64,000 bases of DNA from Streptomyces drozdowiczii (lineage in GTDB: Bacteria; Actinomycetota; Actinomycetes; Streptomycetales; Streptomycetaceae), in contig NZ_CP098740.1 of the NCBI RefSeq assembly GCF_026167665.1, forward strand, positions 6,076,001 through 6,140,000, read 5' to 3'. Below are positions 29,975 to 38,643 of this stretch, piece by piece. The translations under genes and the position numbers were made by a program. Each line of letters opens with the position of its first letter. Within the stretch, counting starts at the first letter, position 1. Below the pieces are notes generated by a model. It worked only from the letters and a program-made list of their open reading frames with translations. It ran no database searches and was not told the origin of the DNA.

Positions 29975-30169
29975 CGTCCTAGATCCTCCTTGCATCGGTC
30001 CGCCGCCCAGCCTATCGATGTCCGGCACTGTGACCGCACGGCGGCACCGTCCGGCTCGTGGACTTCCGGTGGAATGGAGGACGCGTGAGCGGGCCGTCGC
30101 GTTCTCCAGGGGCCCGCCGGCGACGTAATCCGGGTGCACGGGCGGCCGGGGACGCGTTACCGTCGGCGT

Positions 30170-30238
30170 ATGGACGTCAACGGCATCACCACCACCGCGA
30201 CCGCGCGAGCGACCAGCTCGCCGGTTGCCGCCGTCTGA
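30170..30238 (+). CDS. Short Ala/Thr-rich leader ORF upstream of the AlaRS-like gene
   Basis: 22 codons, MDVNGITTTATARATSSPV then AAV and TGA, with five Ala and five Thr codons concentrated in the second half. A -10-like TACCGT at 30158-30163 places the likely start of transcription at the ATG, that is, leaderless. It lies 125 bases before the alanyl-tRNA synthetase paralogue, a layout expected of an attenuation leader that senses charged tRNA. Small hairpins, including GACCG-GAAA-CGGTC, follow, but no classical terminator is obvious. Confidence 0.45.
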   Translation: MDVNGITTTATARATSSPVAAV

Positions 30239-30363
30239 CTTTCCCTTCCCCCGGCGACCGGAAACGGTCCGTCGGTGGTTGCCGAGGAGATTCCTCCCCG
30301 GCCGGGTGACCGAACGGTCCCGTTCTCCGGCGCCTTCCCGCCACCCGCGAAGGAGCCGTCCCC

Positions 30364-31530
30364 ATGGACACCGAACAGCTCGCCCGTACCTTCCTGGAGT
30401 ACTTCGAGGAGCGCGGCCACCGCCGCATCACCGGCTCGACCCTGCTGCCGCCGCCCGGCGACCCCGTGCTCTTCACCACATCCGGGATGCATCCCCTCAC
30501 CCCGTACCTGGAGGGCCGCCCGCATCCGCTGGGCCGCCGGCTGGTCAACCGGCAGCGCTGCCTGCGCACCACCGACCTGGACGAGGTCGGCGACGCCACC
30601 CACCTCACCGTCTTCGAGATGCTCGGCAGCTGGTCGCTGGGTGATTACGAGGGCCCGCGCAGCCTGGAATGGGGGTACGGGCTGCTCACCGAGGGCCTGG
30701 GCATCGACCCCGCCCGGCTGCACGCCACGGTGTACGCCGGGGACGAGCGCACCGAGCCCGACACCGCCTCGCTGCGGATGTGGCAGGGGCTGGGCCTGCC
30801 GGTGGAGCCGACCGTCGAGGACAACTGGTGGTCCAACGGGCCGACCGGGCCGTGCGGACCCGACTCGGAGATCTTCCTGTGGAGCGGCGAGGGGCCGCCC
30901 GTGTCCACGCCCACCGGGGACGACCGCTGGGTGGAGGTGTGGAACCACGTCACGATGAGCCACCGCAGGCTCGACGACGGGTCGCTGGTGCCCCTGCCGC
31001 AGCGCAATGTCGACACCGGGCTCGGTCTGGAGCGGCTGGCCTCGCTGCTCCAGGGCAAACGGTCGGTGTTCGAGTGCGATGTCTTCGATCCCTGGCGCCG
31101 TGCCGTACCGGACCTGTGGCCGCTGGACGAGCCCTCGCTGCGGCTGGTCTGCGACCATCTGCGCTCCGCCGTCGTGGTCATCGGCGACGGGGTCCGCCCG
31201 GCCGCCACCGGGCGCGGTTACGTGCTGCGCCGACTGCTGCGACGGGCCCTGACCGTGCTCCGCCGCGACGACCCCTCGCGCACGCTCGGCGATCTGCCGC
31301 CCGAGCCGGTCCGGCACACCCTGGACCACTTCCGGCAGGACGTGGACCCCGGCGAGGTGCTGCGCGTGCTGGCCGACGAGGAGCGCCGGTTCGTCCGGCT
31401 CCTGGAACGCGGCAGGCAGGTGCTGGCCCGGCCCCGGTTCCGGGGGCCGCTCACGGAGGAGGACCTGCGCTACCTCCACGACACCCACGGGCTGCCGCGC
31501 GACCTGGTGACGAGCTTGCGGGAGGGGTGA
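30364..31530 (+). CDS. Catalytic-domain-only alanyl-tRNA synthetase paralogue
   Basis: 388 aa against about 880 for AlaRS. Class II core motifs are intact: GSTLLPPPGDPVLFTTSGMH, VNRQRCLRTTDLDEVG, FEMLGSWSLGDY, NGPTGPCGPDSEIF, QRNVDTGLGLERLASLLQG and the anticodon-side GRGYVLRRLLRR. It stops after about residue 380 with no editing domain (no HxxxH) and no C-Ala domain. It could aminoacylate a tRNA-like or carrier substrate, or protect against an AlaRS inhibitor. It is not the housekeeping enzyme. A short Ala/Thr-rich leader precedes it. Confidence 0.85.
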   Translation: MDTEQLARTFLEYFEERGHRRITGSTLLPPPGDPVLFTTSGMHPLTPYLEGRPHPLGRRLVNRQRCLRTTDLDEVGDATHLTVFEMLGSWSLGDYEGPRSLEWGYGLLTEGLGIDPARLHATVYAGDERTEPDTASLRMWQGLGLPVEPTVEDNWWSNGPTGPCGPDSEIFLWSGEGPPVSTPTGDDRWVEVWNHVTMSHRRLDDGSLVPLPQRNVDTGLGLERLASLLQGKRSVFECDVFDPWRRAVPDLWPLDEPSLRLVCDHLRSAVVVIGDGVRPAATGRGYVLRRLLRRALTVLRRDDPSRTLGDLPPEPVRHTLDHFRQDVDPGEVLRVLADEERRFVRLLERGRQVLARPRFRGPLTEEDLRYLHDTHGLPRDLVTSLREG

Positions 31531-31535
31531 GACGG

Positions 31536-31564
31536 GAGCGGTGCCGGGGGCCCCGGCACCGCTC
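31536..31564. terminator. Bidirectional terminator
   Basis: Long GC stem GAGCGGTGCCGG/CCGGCACCGCTC with a 5-base loop, between the convergent AlaRS-like and pectate lyase genes. Confidence 0.85.
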
Positions 31565-31570
31565 GTGGCG

Positions 31571-32776
31571 TTACGGAGTGACCACGGTCCCGCCGAAGGA
31601 GACGACCAGGCGGCCGTCGGAGGCGAACGACCAGTCCAGGGCCCCGTCGTACGCGGAGCAGCGGGAGCCGTTCGCGCCGGTCCAGAACTGGTTGGAGCCG
31701 TCCGCGTCGCCGACGGTCTTGTCGTTGGAGCCGTCGCCGCCGCGGCAGGAGGTGTTGTCCCGGAACACCGAAGTGCCCTTGTCGAAGGAGAAGTTGCGCT
31801 CCTCGTTGTCGATGCCCACGTTGTCGGACACGGTCATCGAGCCGGGGTTGCTGTTGTACGTGAAGCCGTGGTGGCCGTTGTGGTAGGCGATGTTGCGCCG
31901 CACGATGTGGTCGACCTTGATCCCGTCGCCGCCGAGCTTGAAGCCGTTGCGGTCGCCGTCCTCGTTCACGGTGCCGTCGGAGAGGGTGCCGTTGTCGTAG
32001 CTGAGGGAGTCCTCGATGGTCACGGGGCCGATGGGGCCGGTGTCCTTCTTCGTGTAGAGGTCCCAGCCGTCGTCGATGTTGTTGTGCGAGACGGTGTAGC
32101 GGAAGACGTTGCCCGGTCCCGCGGTGAGCTTGGCGGCGAACCCGTCCGCGTCCTCGCCGTCGGAGTCCGCGTTGTCGTGCGACTCGGAGCTGAGGACGAG
32201 GTTGTTCGCGGGCCACTCGTCGTCGGGGGTGTCGGAGGAGATCCGGGAGATCTGGAGCCCCGAGTCGTGGTTGAAGCGGGTCACGACGTGCTCGATGACG
32301 TTGTCGCTGCCGCCCACGAAGATGCCGTTGTCACCGGCGTGCTCGACGGTGAGCCCGTCGATGTGCCAGTAGTCGCCGTTCACGGCGAGCCCGCGGGCCG
32401 CCGGGTCCTCGCTCATCTCCGAGAAGTTCAGCACCGGCTGCTCACCCGGGTAGGCGGCCATGGTGGTGCGGGCGCCCGAGGTGCCGTCGTTGCCCGGCGG
32501 GATGGTGACCGTCTGCCCGTACCGGTACGTGCCGCCGCGCAGGTAGATCGTCCCGCCGGCGTTCACCCGGCTGATCGCCGAGGCGAGCGTGGTGGGGTCC
32601 GCCTCGGTACCGGCCGCATCGGCGCTTCCGTCCGGTGCAACGTACAGTGCGGCGGCCGCGAGGGAAGCGTTTTCCCGACCGGTTTCCTGACCAGGGGCGG
32701 CCTGTGCGGTGGTGCCCAGGACGGCGAATGAACCGGCCAGCAGGGCGGCACAGGCGAGAACAGGCTTGAGCTGCAT
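31571..32776 (-). CDS. Secreted right-handed beta-helix polysaccharide lyase, PL9-like pectate lyase
   Basis: 401 aa. The signal peptide MQLKPVLACAALLAGSFAVLG ends near TAQAAPG. A parallel beta-helix follows, with repeated short strands (YWHIDGLTVEHAGDNGIFVGGSDNV, HDSGLQISRI, NNLVLSSESHDNADS). The segment NADSDGEDADGFAAKL (about residue 200-215) matches the Asp-rich calcium site and catalytic Lys region of PL9 endopolygalacturonate lyases. It probably cleaves pectin outside the cell. A LacI-type operator lies about 55 bp upstream. Confidence 0.8.
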   Translation of the reverse strand: MQLKPVLACAALLAGSFAVLGTTAQAAPGQETGRENASLAAAALYVAPDGSADAAGTEADPTTLASAISRVNAGGTIYLRGGTYRYGQTVTIPPGNDGTSGARTTMAAYPGEQPVLNFSEMSEDPAARGLAVNGDYWHIDGLTVEHAGDNGIFVGGSDNVIEHVVTRFNHDSGLQISRISSDTPDDEWPANNLVLSSESHDNADSDGEDADGFAAKLTAGPGNVFRYTVSHNNIDDGWDLYTKKDTGPIGPVTIEDSLSYDNGTLSDGTVNEDGDRNGFKLGGDGIKVDHIVRRNIAYHNGHHGFTYNSNPGSMTVSDNVGIDNEERNFSFDKGTSVFRDNTSCRGGDGSNDKTVGDADGSNQFWTGANGSRCSAYDGALDWSFASDGRLVVSFGGTVVTP

Positions 32777-32828
32777 CTTTGACTCCAGGTGGGGGGAGTG
32801 AACCGGACGGGCTTCCGCCCGGAGTGGT

Positions 32829-32840
32829 GCAAGCGCTTTC
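32829..32840. promoter_or_regulatory. LacI-type operator upstream of the PL9-like gene
   Basis: Near-perfect palindrome GCAAGCGCTTTC, minus-strand GAAAGCGCTTGC, of the kind bound by LacI-family sugar regulators; 53 bases before the lyase start. Regulator unknown; it is not the CebR consensus. Confidence 0.5.
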
Positions 32841-32922
32841 TATCGACCGTAGAGTGACGCCATGGGCACGTCAATGGTCATGCATGTGTTTGCCAGACCA
32901 GTATGTGAACGCCGTGATGGCT

Positions 32923-33600
32923 CTACGCGAAGGTGTACGGGCGCAGCACCATGAGGGAGTCCTCCTGCGTCGCGACCATGGCGAAGGGGAACCGGTCGAG
33001 TTCGAGGCAGAGCGCCACGTCCTCCGGGTGGGTCCCCGCGCGCACCCCCTGCGCCAGCTCGGCAGCGGCGCGTGAATCGCCCGCCCGGCGCAGGAACGGC
33101 TCCGCGTCCACCGCCTCCCCGGCCGCGCGGCGTGCGACGTACTGGGCGCACGCCAGGTCCTCGTCGGCGCGCCCGTCCTCACCGGTGACCACGAAGGTGA
33201 CGTTCCCGCCCGCGCGCTCCCGCAGTAGCCGCGCCGTCGCCTCCGCCACCACGAAGCCGGCGCACAGCACCAGGGGCGCGTCCTTCACCGCGAGGGCGCC
33301 GACCGTCCCCGCCGTGGTCTTCTGCACCACGGTCCGGCCGCCCAGGTCCCGTGAGCGCAGCTGCCCCGGCGAGTTGACGGCGTCGAACCCGGGCGCGAGG
33401 GCACCGTCCTTGAGTGCCATCCAGTCCGGGTGACGGCCCTTGAGCGCCAGCGCCTCGTCCAGTGAGCCGGCGAGCACGATCTTCTCCGCGCCCCGGGCGA
33501 AGGCCCAGGCTGCCACGGTGTATGCGCGCATGACATCGACGACGACCGCCACGGAGGGGGTCGCGGAGAGCTCGGCGATGCCGAGGAAACGGGCGTCCAT
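32923..33600 (-). CDS. 2-phosphosulfolactate phosphatase-like protein (ComB family)
   Basis: 225 aa. ComB fold features: [61 protein letters not shown] helix and [18 protein letters not shown]. The family founder removes phosphate from 2-phosphosulfolactate in coenzyme M synthesis. Bacterial members without that pathway have unproven roles. No coenzyme M genes are nearby, so only the family is assigned. Divergent from the deformylase gene. Confidence 0.8.
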   Translation of the reverse strand: MDARFLGIAELSATPSVAVVVDVMRAYTVAAWAFARGAEKIVLAGSLDEALALKGRHPDWMALKDGALAPGFDAVNSPGQLRSRDLGGRTVVQKTTAGTVGALAVKDAPLVLCAGFVVAEATARLLRERAGGNVTFVVTGEDGRADEDLACAQYVARRAAGEAVDAEPFLRRAGDSRAAAELAQGVRAGTHPEDVALCLELDRFPFAMVATQEDSLMVLRPYTFA

Positions 33601-33759
33601 CCGCCCATGATCACCCCTGGCCGTCCGTGCCCGCCCGGACAGTGGTGCGCATCACGCCGGCTGCCGTGAAAGGCCGCCCGGGTGACCGGGGCGACAGTGT
33701 TGACGCAGGTCCGCGGCCGGGAAGTCCGGCGTCCCCGGCGCCACCTCGTGGAACGTACG

Positions 33760-34314
33760 ATGACCGCCATGCGCAACCGCCCGATCCCCGGCAGCTCCGG
33801 CATCGTCCGCACCATGACCCTGCTCGGCGACCCCGTGCTGCACGCGCCGTGCGAACCGGTCACGGAGTTCGGCCCCTCGCTCGCCCGGCTCGTCGAGGAC
33901 ATGTTCGCCACGATGTACGAGGCGCGGGGCGTCGGGCTCGCCGCCAACCAGATCGGTGTGCGGTCACGGGTGTTCGTCTTCGACTGCCCCGACGACGAGG
34001 GCGTGCGCCACCTCGGACATGTGGTGAACCCGGTCCTGGTGGAGGCGGACGGGGTCACCGTGCGCGGCTCCGAGGGCTGCCTCTCGCTCCCCGGCCTGGA
34101 GGCCGGCACCCCGCGCTTCGACCACGCGGTGGTCGAGGGCGTCACCATGACCGGCGAGCCCGTCCGGATCGACGGCACCGGCTTCTTCGCCCGCTGCCTC
34201 CAGCACGAGTGCGACCACCTGGAGGGCCGGGTCTACACCGACCGGCTGACCGGGCTGCGCCGGGCCCGGGTGCTGCGCGCGGCCCGCCGGGCGCCGTGGG
34301 CGCGTAACGGCTGA
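33760..34314 (+). CDS. def: Peptide deformylase
   Basis: Removes the N-formyl group from nascent proteins using a metal ion. 184 aa from ATG 33760 (MTAMRNRPIPG). All three motifs are intact: GVGLAANQIG, EGCLSLPG with the metal-binding Cys, and QHECDHLEG (HExxDH). Streptomyces encode several deformylases; this one is stand-alone, not next to fmt. The C-terminus is basic (RRARVLRAARRAPWARNG). Start choice is uncertain by three codons (a second ATG is at 33769). Confidence 0.9.
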   Translation: MTAMRNRPIPGSSGIVRTMTLLGDPVLHAPCEPVTEFGPSLARLVEDMFATMYEARGVGLAANQIGVRSRVFVFDCPDDEGVRHLGHVVNPVLVEADGVTVRGSEGCLSLPGLEAGTPRFDHAVVEGVTMTGEPVRIDGTGFFARCLQHECDHLEGRVYTDRLTGLRRARVLRAARRAPWARNG

Positions 34315-34321
34315 CGGCTCG

Positions 34322-34970
34322 TCAGAAGCCGGGCCCGTCCGCGCGGTCGCCCGCCGCGGCCAGTCTGCCCCAGAGGAGGTCGGCGAGGCTGCGGACCAAC
34401 TGCTCGCGGGACAGGGGCGTTCGCCCAGCCACCAGTCACCGGCCGCGTGCATCATGCCGACGATGCCGTGGCCCCAGATCCGGGCCATCGCCTCGCTGTC
34501 CGGGCCGAGGTCCACCCGCTCCGCGATCACCATGGCCAGCTCCTCGCCCAGGCGGCGCAGCAGCGGGGCGGAGTGCCGGCCGACGTCGAAGCCCTGCTCG
34601 GGGCGGGGGCCGAGTCGTCGGACGGGTGCATCAGGAAGCGGTACACCTGGGGGCGGGCCTCGATCGCCGCGAGGTAGGTGTCGAGCGTCGACTCGACCCG
34701 GGCGCGCCGTTCGGCGGGGGCGTCGAGCGCGGCGCGCAGGGCGCTCAGCAGTGCGTCGGTGTGCCGCTTGGCGAGGGCCCGGTAGAGCCCGCCCTTGTCG
34801 CCGAAATGCCGGTAGAGGATCGGCTTCGTGATGCCGGCCTCCGCCGCGATGGCGTTCATCGAGGCCCCGGGGCCGTCCCTGAGCACCACGCGGTCGGCGG
34901 CGTCGAGCAGCTCCCGGCGGCGGCGTTCGGCCGTGGTCCGCTGGCGCTCGGCCTGTCGTGTGGTCTCCAT
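34322..34970 (-). CDS. TetR family regulator (two apparent 1-base deletions)
   Basis: About 216 aa after repair. ATG 34970 (METTRQAERQRTTAERRRRE). The HTH at about 20-62, DAADRVVLRDGPGASMNAIAAEAGITKPILYRHFGDKGGLY, is intact. The frame breaks at G5 34605-34609 (joining HPSDDSAP to RPEQGFDVG) and at G4 34414-34417 (joining GDWWLGERP to LSREQLVRSLADLLW). With both bases restored it ends ADGPGF at 34322. It is divergent from the acyl-CoA dehydrogenase with dyads between them, typical of FadR-like TetR control of fatty acid breakdown. Confidence 0.85.
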
Positions 34971-35060
34971 GTCGTCTCTCCCACCCCTGACCGTGCCTGT
35001 CCGTCGTGCCTGCGCAACGTAACACCCTGTCCGGCGGGGTGCGGATGGCGTCTCATGTGG

Positions 35061-35108
35061 TTGACACAGGCTACTTGCCAGTAACAGACTGTTGTTACCG
35101 CAAGTAAC
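35061..35108 (+). promoter_or_regulatory. Promoter and TetR operators of the acyl-CoA dehydrogenase gene
   Basis: Perfect -35 TTGACA (35061-35066). Overlapping and following it are dyads TACT-TGCC-AGTA (35072-35083) and GTTAC-N5-GTAAC (35094-35108). These are good binding sites for the divergent TetR protein and would cover the -10 and start region. Confidence 0.6.
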
Positions 35109-35141
35109 GAAGCGTTTCGACGGCAGTACGTGGAGGGGAAC

Positions 35142-36368
<1,227 letters not shown>

Positions 36369-36379
36369 CCGCACCGCAT

Positions 36380-36419
36380 ACGGCCCCCGCGCCCGGCACA
36401 CGCCGGGGGCGGGGGCCGT
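36380..36419. terminator. Terminator hairpin after the acyl-CoA dehydrogenase gene
   Basis: 18-bp stem with one mismatch (arms 36380-36397 and 36402-36419) and a 4-base ACAC loop, 12 bases after the stop codon. Confidence 0.85.
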
Positions 36420-36508
36420 ACGCGTGGGGTGCTCACGATGGTGTGCGCCTGCCATGTACCTGTAGATTCCCGGTGGAGATCGTGACCGGGTGATGGAGGG
36501 AGCAGGGC

Positions 36509-36907
36509 ATGGCGAGATCCGGAGCGGCGCGGATCGCGATGACCGCGGCGGCGGCCTTCGGGCTCGTGGTGACCGCGCAGACGACCGCGCACGCCGACCC
36601 CCGGACGGTCGACGCGGTCTTCGGCGGTTACGGGGAGTGGAACGCGGACCCCTACGGCACCGCCCCCGGCGACTCGATCCGCGCCTGCGACACCGACGCC
36701 GACGGCTGGAGCATCGAGGTCAAGCTGGACATCGGCCGGGACGGCACCTGGGACCGCATCGCCACCACGCGCGGCCACACCTCGCCGTACTGCACGCCGT
36801 GGAAGACCGGCAACATCAAGGAGGGCACCCCCGTCCTCGTCCAGGTGGCGAACGTGGGCGGAGATGCCACTTACCCCAAGGGCTCCGTACTGCTCAGCCG
36901 CGCCTAG
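36509..36907 (+). CDS. Secreted hypothetical protein
   Basis: 132 aa. Signal peptide to about residue 30 (IAMTAAAAFGLVVTAQTTAHA|DPRT). The mature part has two Cys (RACDTDADGW; SPYCTPW), probably one disulfide, and a small beta-rich domain. Only a general resemblance to small secreted Streptomyces proteins; no function assigned. The ribosome site GGAGGGAGC precedes the ATG. Confidence 0.7.
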   Translation: MARSGAARIAMTAAAAFGLVVTAQTTAHADPRTVDAVFGGYGEWNADPYGTAPGDSIRACDTDADGWSIEVKLDIGRDGTWDRIATTRGHTSPYCTPWKTGNIKEGTPVLVQVANVGGDATYPKGSVLLSRA

Positions 36908-36920
36908 CGCGTGTTCTCCA

Positions 36921-37412
36921 TCAGGCGGCGGGCAGCTGCGCCTCGATCGCCTTCACCAGTTCGGGCGCGTCCGGCTCCGTGCGGGGGCGGATGCGGGCGA
37001 CCGGCTCACCCGCCGGGGAGATCAGGAACTTCTCGAAGTTCCACTGGACGTCCCCGGCCTCGCCGTCCGCGTCCGCGACCCGGGTCAGCTCCGCGTACAG
37101 CGGGTGCCGGTTCGCTCCGTTCACCTCGGTCTTCTCCAGCAGCGGGAAGCTCACCCCGTACGTCGTCGAGCAGAAGGTCTCGATCTCCTCGGCGGTCCCC
37201 GGCTCCTGGCCGCCGAACTGGTTGCACGGCACACCGAGCACGGTGAGACCCCGGTCCCCGTACTCCTTCTGGAGCCGCTCCAGGCCCGCGTACTGCGGGG
37301 TCAGCCCGCACTTCGATGCCACGTTCACCAGCAGCACCGCCCGGCCGCGGTAGTCGCCCAGCGACGTCGGCTCGCCGGTGAGGGTGCGCAGCGGAATGTC
37401 GTACAGCGTCAT
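36921..37412 (-). CDS. Glutathione peroxidase family thiol peroxidase
   Basis: 163 aa, ATG 37412 with GAGGAG upstream. Peroxidatic Cys35 in VASKCGLTPQY (Cys instead of Sec), Gln in CNQFGGQEPG and Trp in QWNFEKFLI complete the GPx tetrad. Streptomyces lack glutathione, so thioredoxin or mycothiol-linked reductants are more likely donors. It lies 35 bases downstream of the GNAT gene on the same strand. Confidence 0.9.
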   Translation of the reverse strand: MTLYDIPLRTLTGEPTSLGDYRGRAVLLVNVASKCGLTPQYAGLERLQKEYGDRGLTVLGVPCNQFGGQEPGTAEEIETFCSTTYGVSFPLLEKTEVNGANRHPLYAELTRVADADGEAGDVQWNFEKFLISPAGEPVARIRPRTEPDAPELVKAIEAQLPAA

Positions 37413-37447
37413 GGATGTCTCCTCGTCGGTGTCTTCCCGGCCCATTC

Positions 37448-37990
37448 TCACCCCAGGGGTGCGTCGGCGACGCGGCCGACCGACTTGTAGTAGAAGGTCG
37501 TCGGCTTCAGGACCCCGTCGGGACCGGCCGCGTAGTCCGGAACGGAACCGCACTCCGTCCACCCCGCCGCACGGTACAGCCGCTCCGCCGGACTGCCGCT
37601 CTCGGTGTCCAGGACCAGGAGCGTGACGCCGTCGTCGGCCGCCGTGCGCTCGGCCGCGGCCAGCAGCTCACGGCCGAGTCCGCGCCCGCGCGCCGAGGGG
37701 CGGACCATCAGCTTGGTCACCTCCGCGCGGTGGCGGGCGTTCGGCAGCGGCGCCCGGACCAGGCCGATCGTGCCCGCGATGCGTTCCCCGTCCCGGGCGA
37801 TCCACGCCTGGAGCCGCCCCGCCTCCACGGACGCGGCCCGGGCGCGCCACCACTCGGCAGCGGTGCCGCGGTCCAGGGGCGCCAGGAAGCCGACGGACGA
37901 GCCGTTCTCGACGGTCTCCACGAGCAGGGCGGCCAGCTCGTCGGCGTAGGTGACCAGCTCGGGGCCGGACACCGGGACGATCTCGGTCAT
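37448..37990 (-). CDS. GNAT family N-acetyltransferase
   Basis: 180 aa, ATG 37990. Acetyl-CoA motif KLMVRPSARGRGLGRELLAAAER near residue 93-115, then LLVLDTESGSPAERLYRAAGWTECGSVPDYA, a common GNAT finish with Tyr available as general acid. Substrate unknown. Upstream member of a probable two-gene unit with the glutathione peroxidase. Confidence 0.85.
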   Translation of the reverse strand: MTEIVPVSGPELVTYADELAALLVETVENGSSVGFLAPLDRGTAAEWWRARAASVEAGRLQAWIARDGERIAGTIGLVRAPLPNARHRAEVTKLMVRPSARGRGLGRELLAAAERTAADDGVTLLVLDTESGSPAERLYRAAGWTECGSVPDYAAGPDGVLKPTTFYYKSVGRVADAPLG

Positions 37991-38204
37991 GGGGGTCAGG
38001 TCCTTCCGTGGAACGCCGGTCCGCATCTCCGCGCGGACCGGCTGCGACGCGATCCTAAGCGGGTGTCCGCCGGCAGCGGCCGTCCGGTCCGTGAGCCCCT
38101 GCCCGCCGTACTGCCGGACACGCGTCCCCGTGACACTCTGGAAGCGGAACGTCCGGTTCGGCTCCGGTCCGCGCCGGGCGACCGTGCCAGCAAAGGAGGC
38201 CGAC

Positions 38205-38636
38205 ATGGCCAACACGGGCAGCGCACCGGCGGCACCACGCGGCACCGACGGATCACACCACCCCGCCCGCACGGGCTGGACCGCGTTCGCCGCGGTCCTG
38301 ATGATCTTCGGTGGTGCCATGGCGATCTTCCAGGGCATCGCGGCCATCGCCAAGGACGACGTCTTCGTCGCCACGCGCAACTATGTCTTCCAGTTCAACC
38401 TCACGGGCTGGGGCTGGATCCACCTCATCCTCGGAATCGTGATCGTCCTCGCCGGCTGCGCACTGTTCACCGGGGCCTTCTGGGCACGGGCGGTGGGCGT
38501 CGTCCTCGCCGGGCTCGGCGCACTGGCCAACTTCGCGTGGCTGCCGCACTATCCGCTGTGGTCCATCGTGCTCATCGCCATCGACATCTTCATCATCTGG
38601 GCGCTCTGCGCGGGCCCCGACCGCGCGAAAGCCTGA
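38205..38636 (+). CDS. Four-helix membrane protein (DUF7144-like)
   Basis: 143 aa, ATG 38205 with AAAGGAGG six bases upstream. Four membrane helices: WTAFAAVLMIFGGAMAIFQGI, GWGWIHLILGIVIVLAGCALF, FWARAVGVVLAGLGALANF, WSIVLIAIDIFIIWALCAG. Streptomyces small membrane family with no known activity. Convergent with the antiporter gene (7-bp gap). Confidence 0.8.
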   Translation: MANTGSAPAAPRGTDGSHHPARTGWTAFAAVLMIFGGAMAIFQGIAAIAKDDVFVATRNYVFQFNLTGWGWIHLILGIVIVLAGCALFTGAFWARAVGVVLAGLGALANFAWLPHYPLWSIVLIAIDIFIIWALCAGPDRAKA

Positions 38637-38643
38637 CGGGGCC

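Noticed and set aside
28736..30139. Longer MurT start upstream
   Set aside because: The extension lacks family similarity, whereas ATG 29974 has a good AAGGAGG site and the normal N-terminus.
30364..31530. Housekeeping alanyl-tRNA synthetase
   Set aside because: Less than half the required length; editing and C-Ala domains absent.
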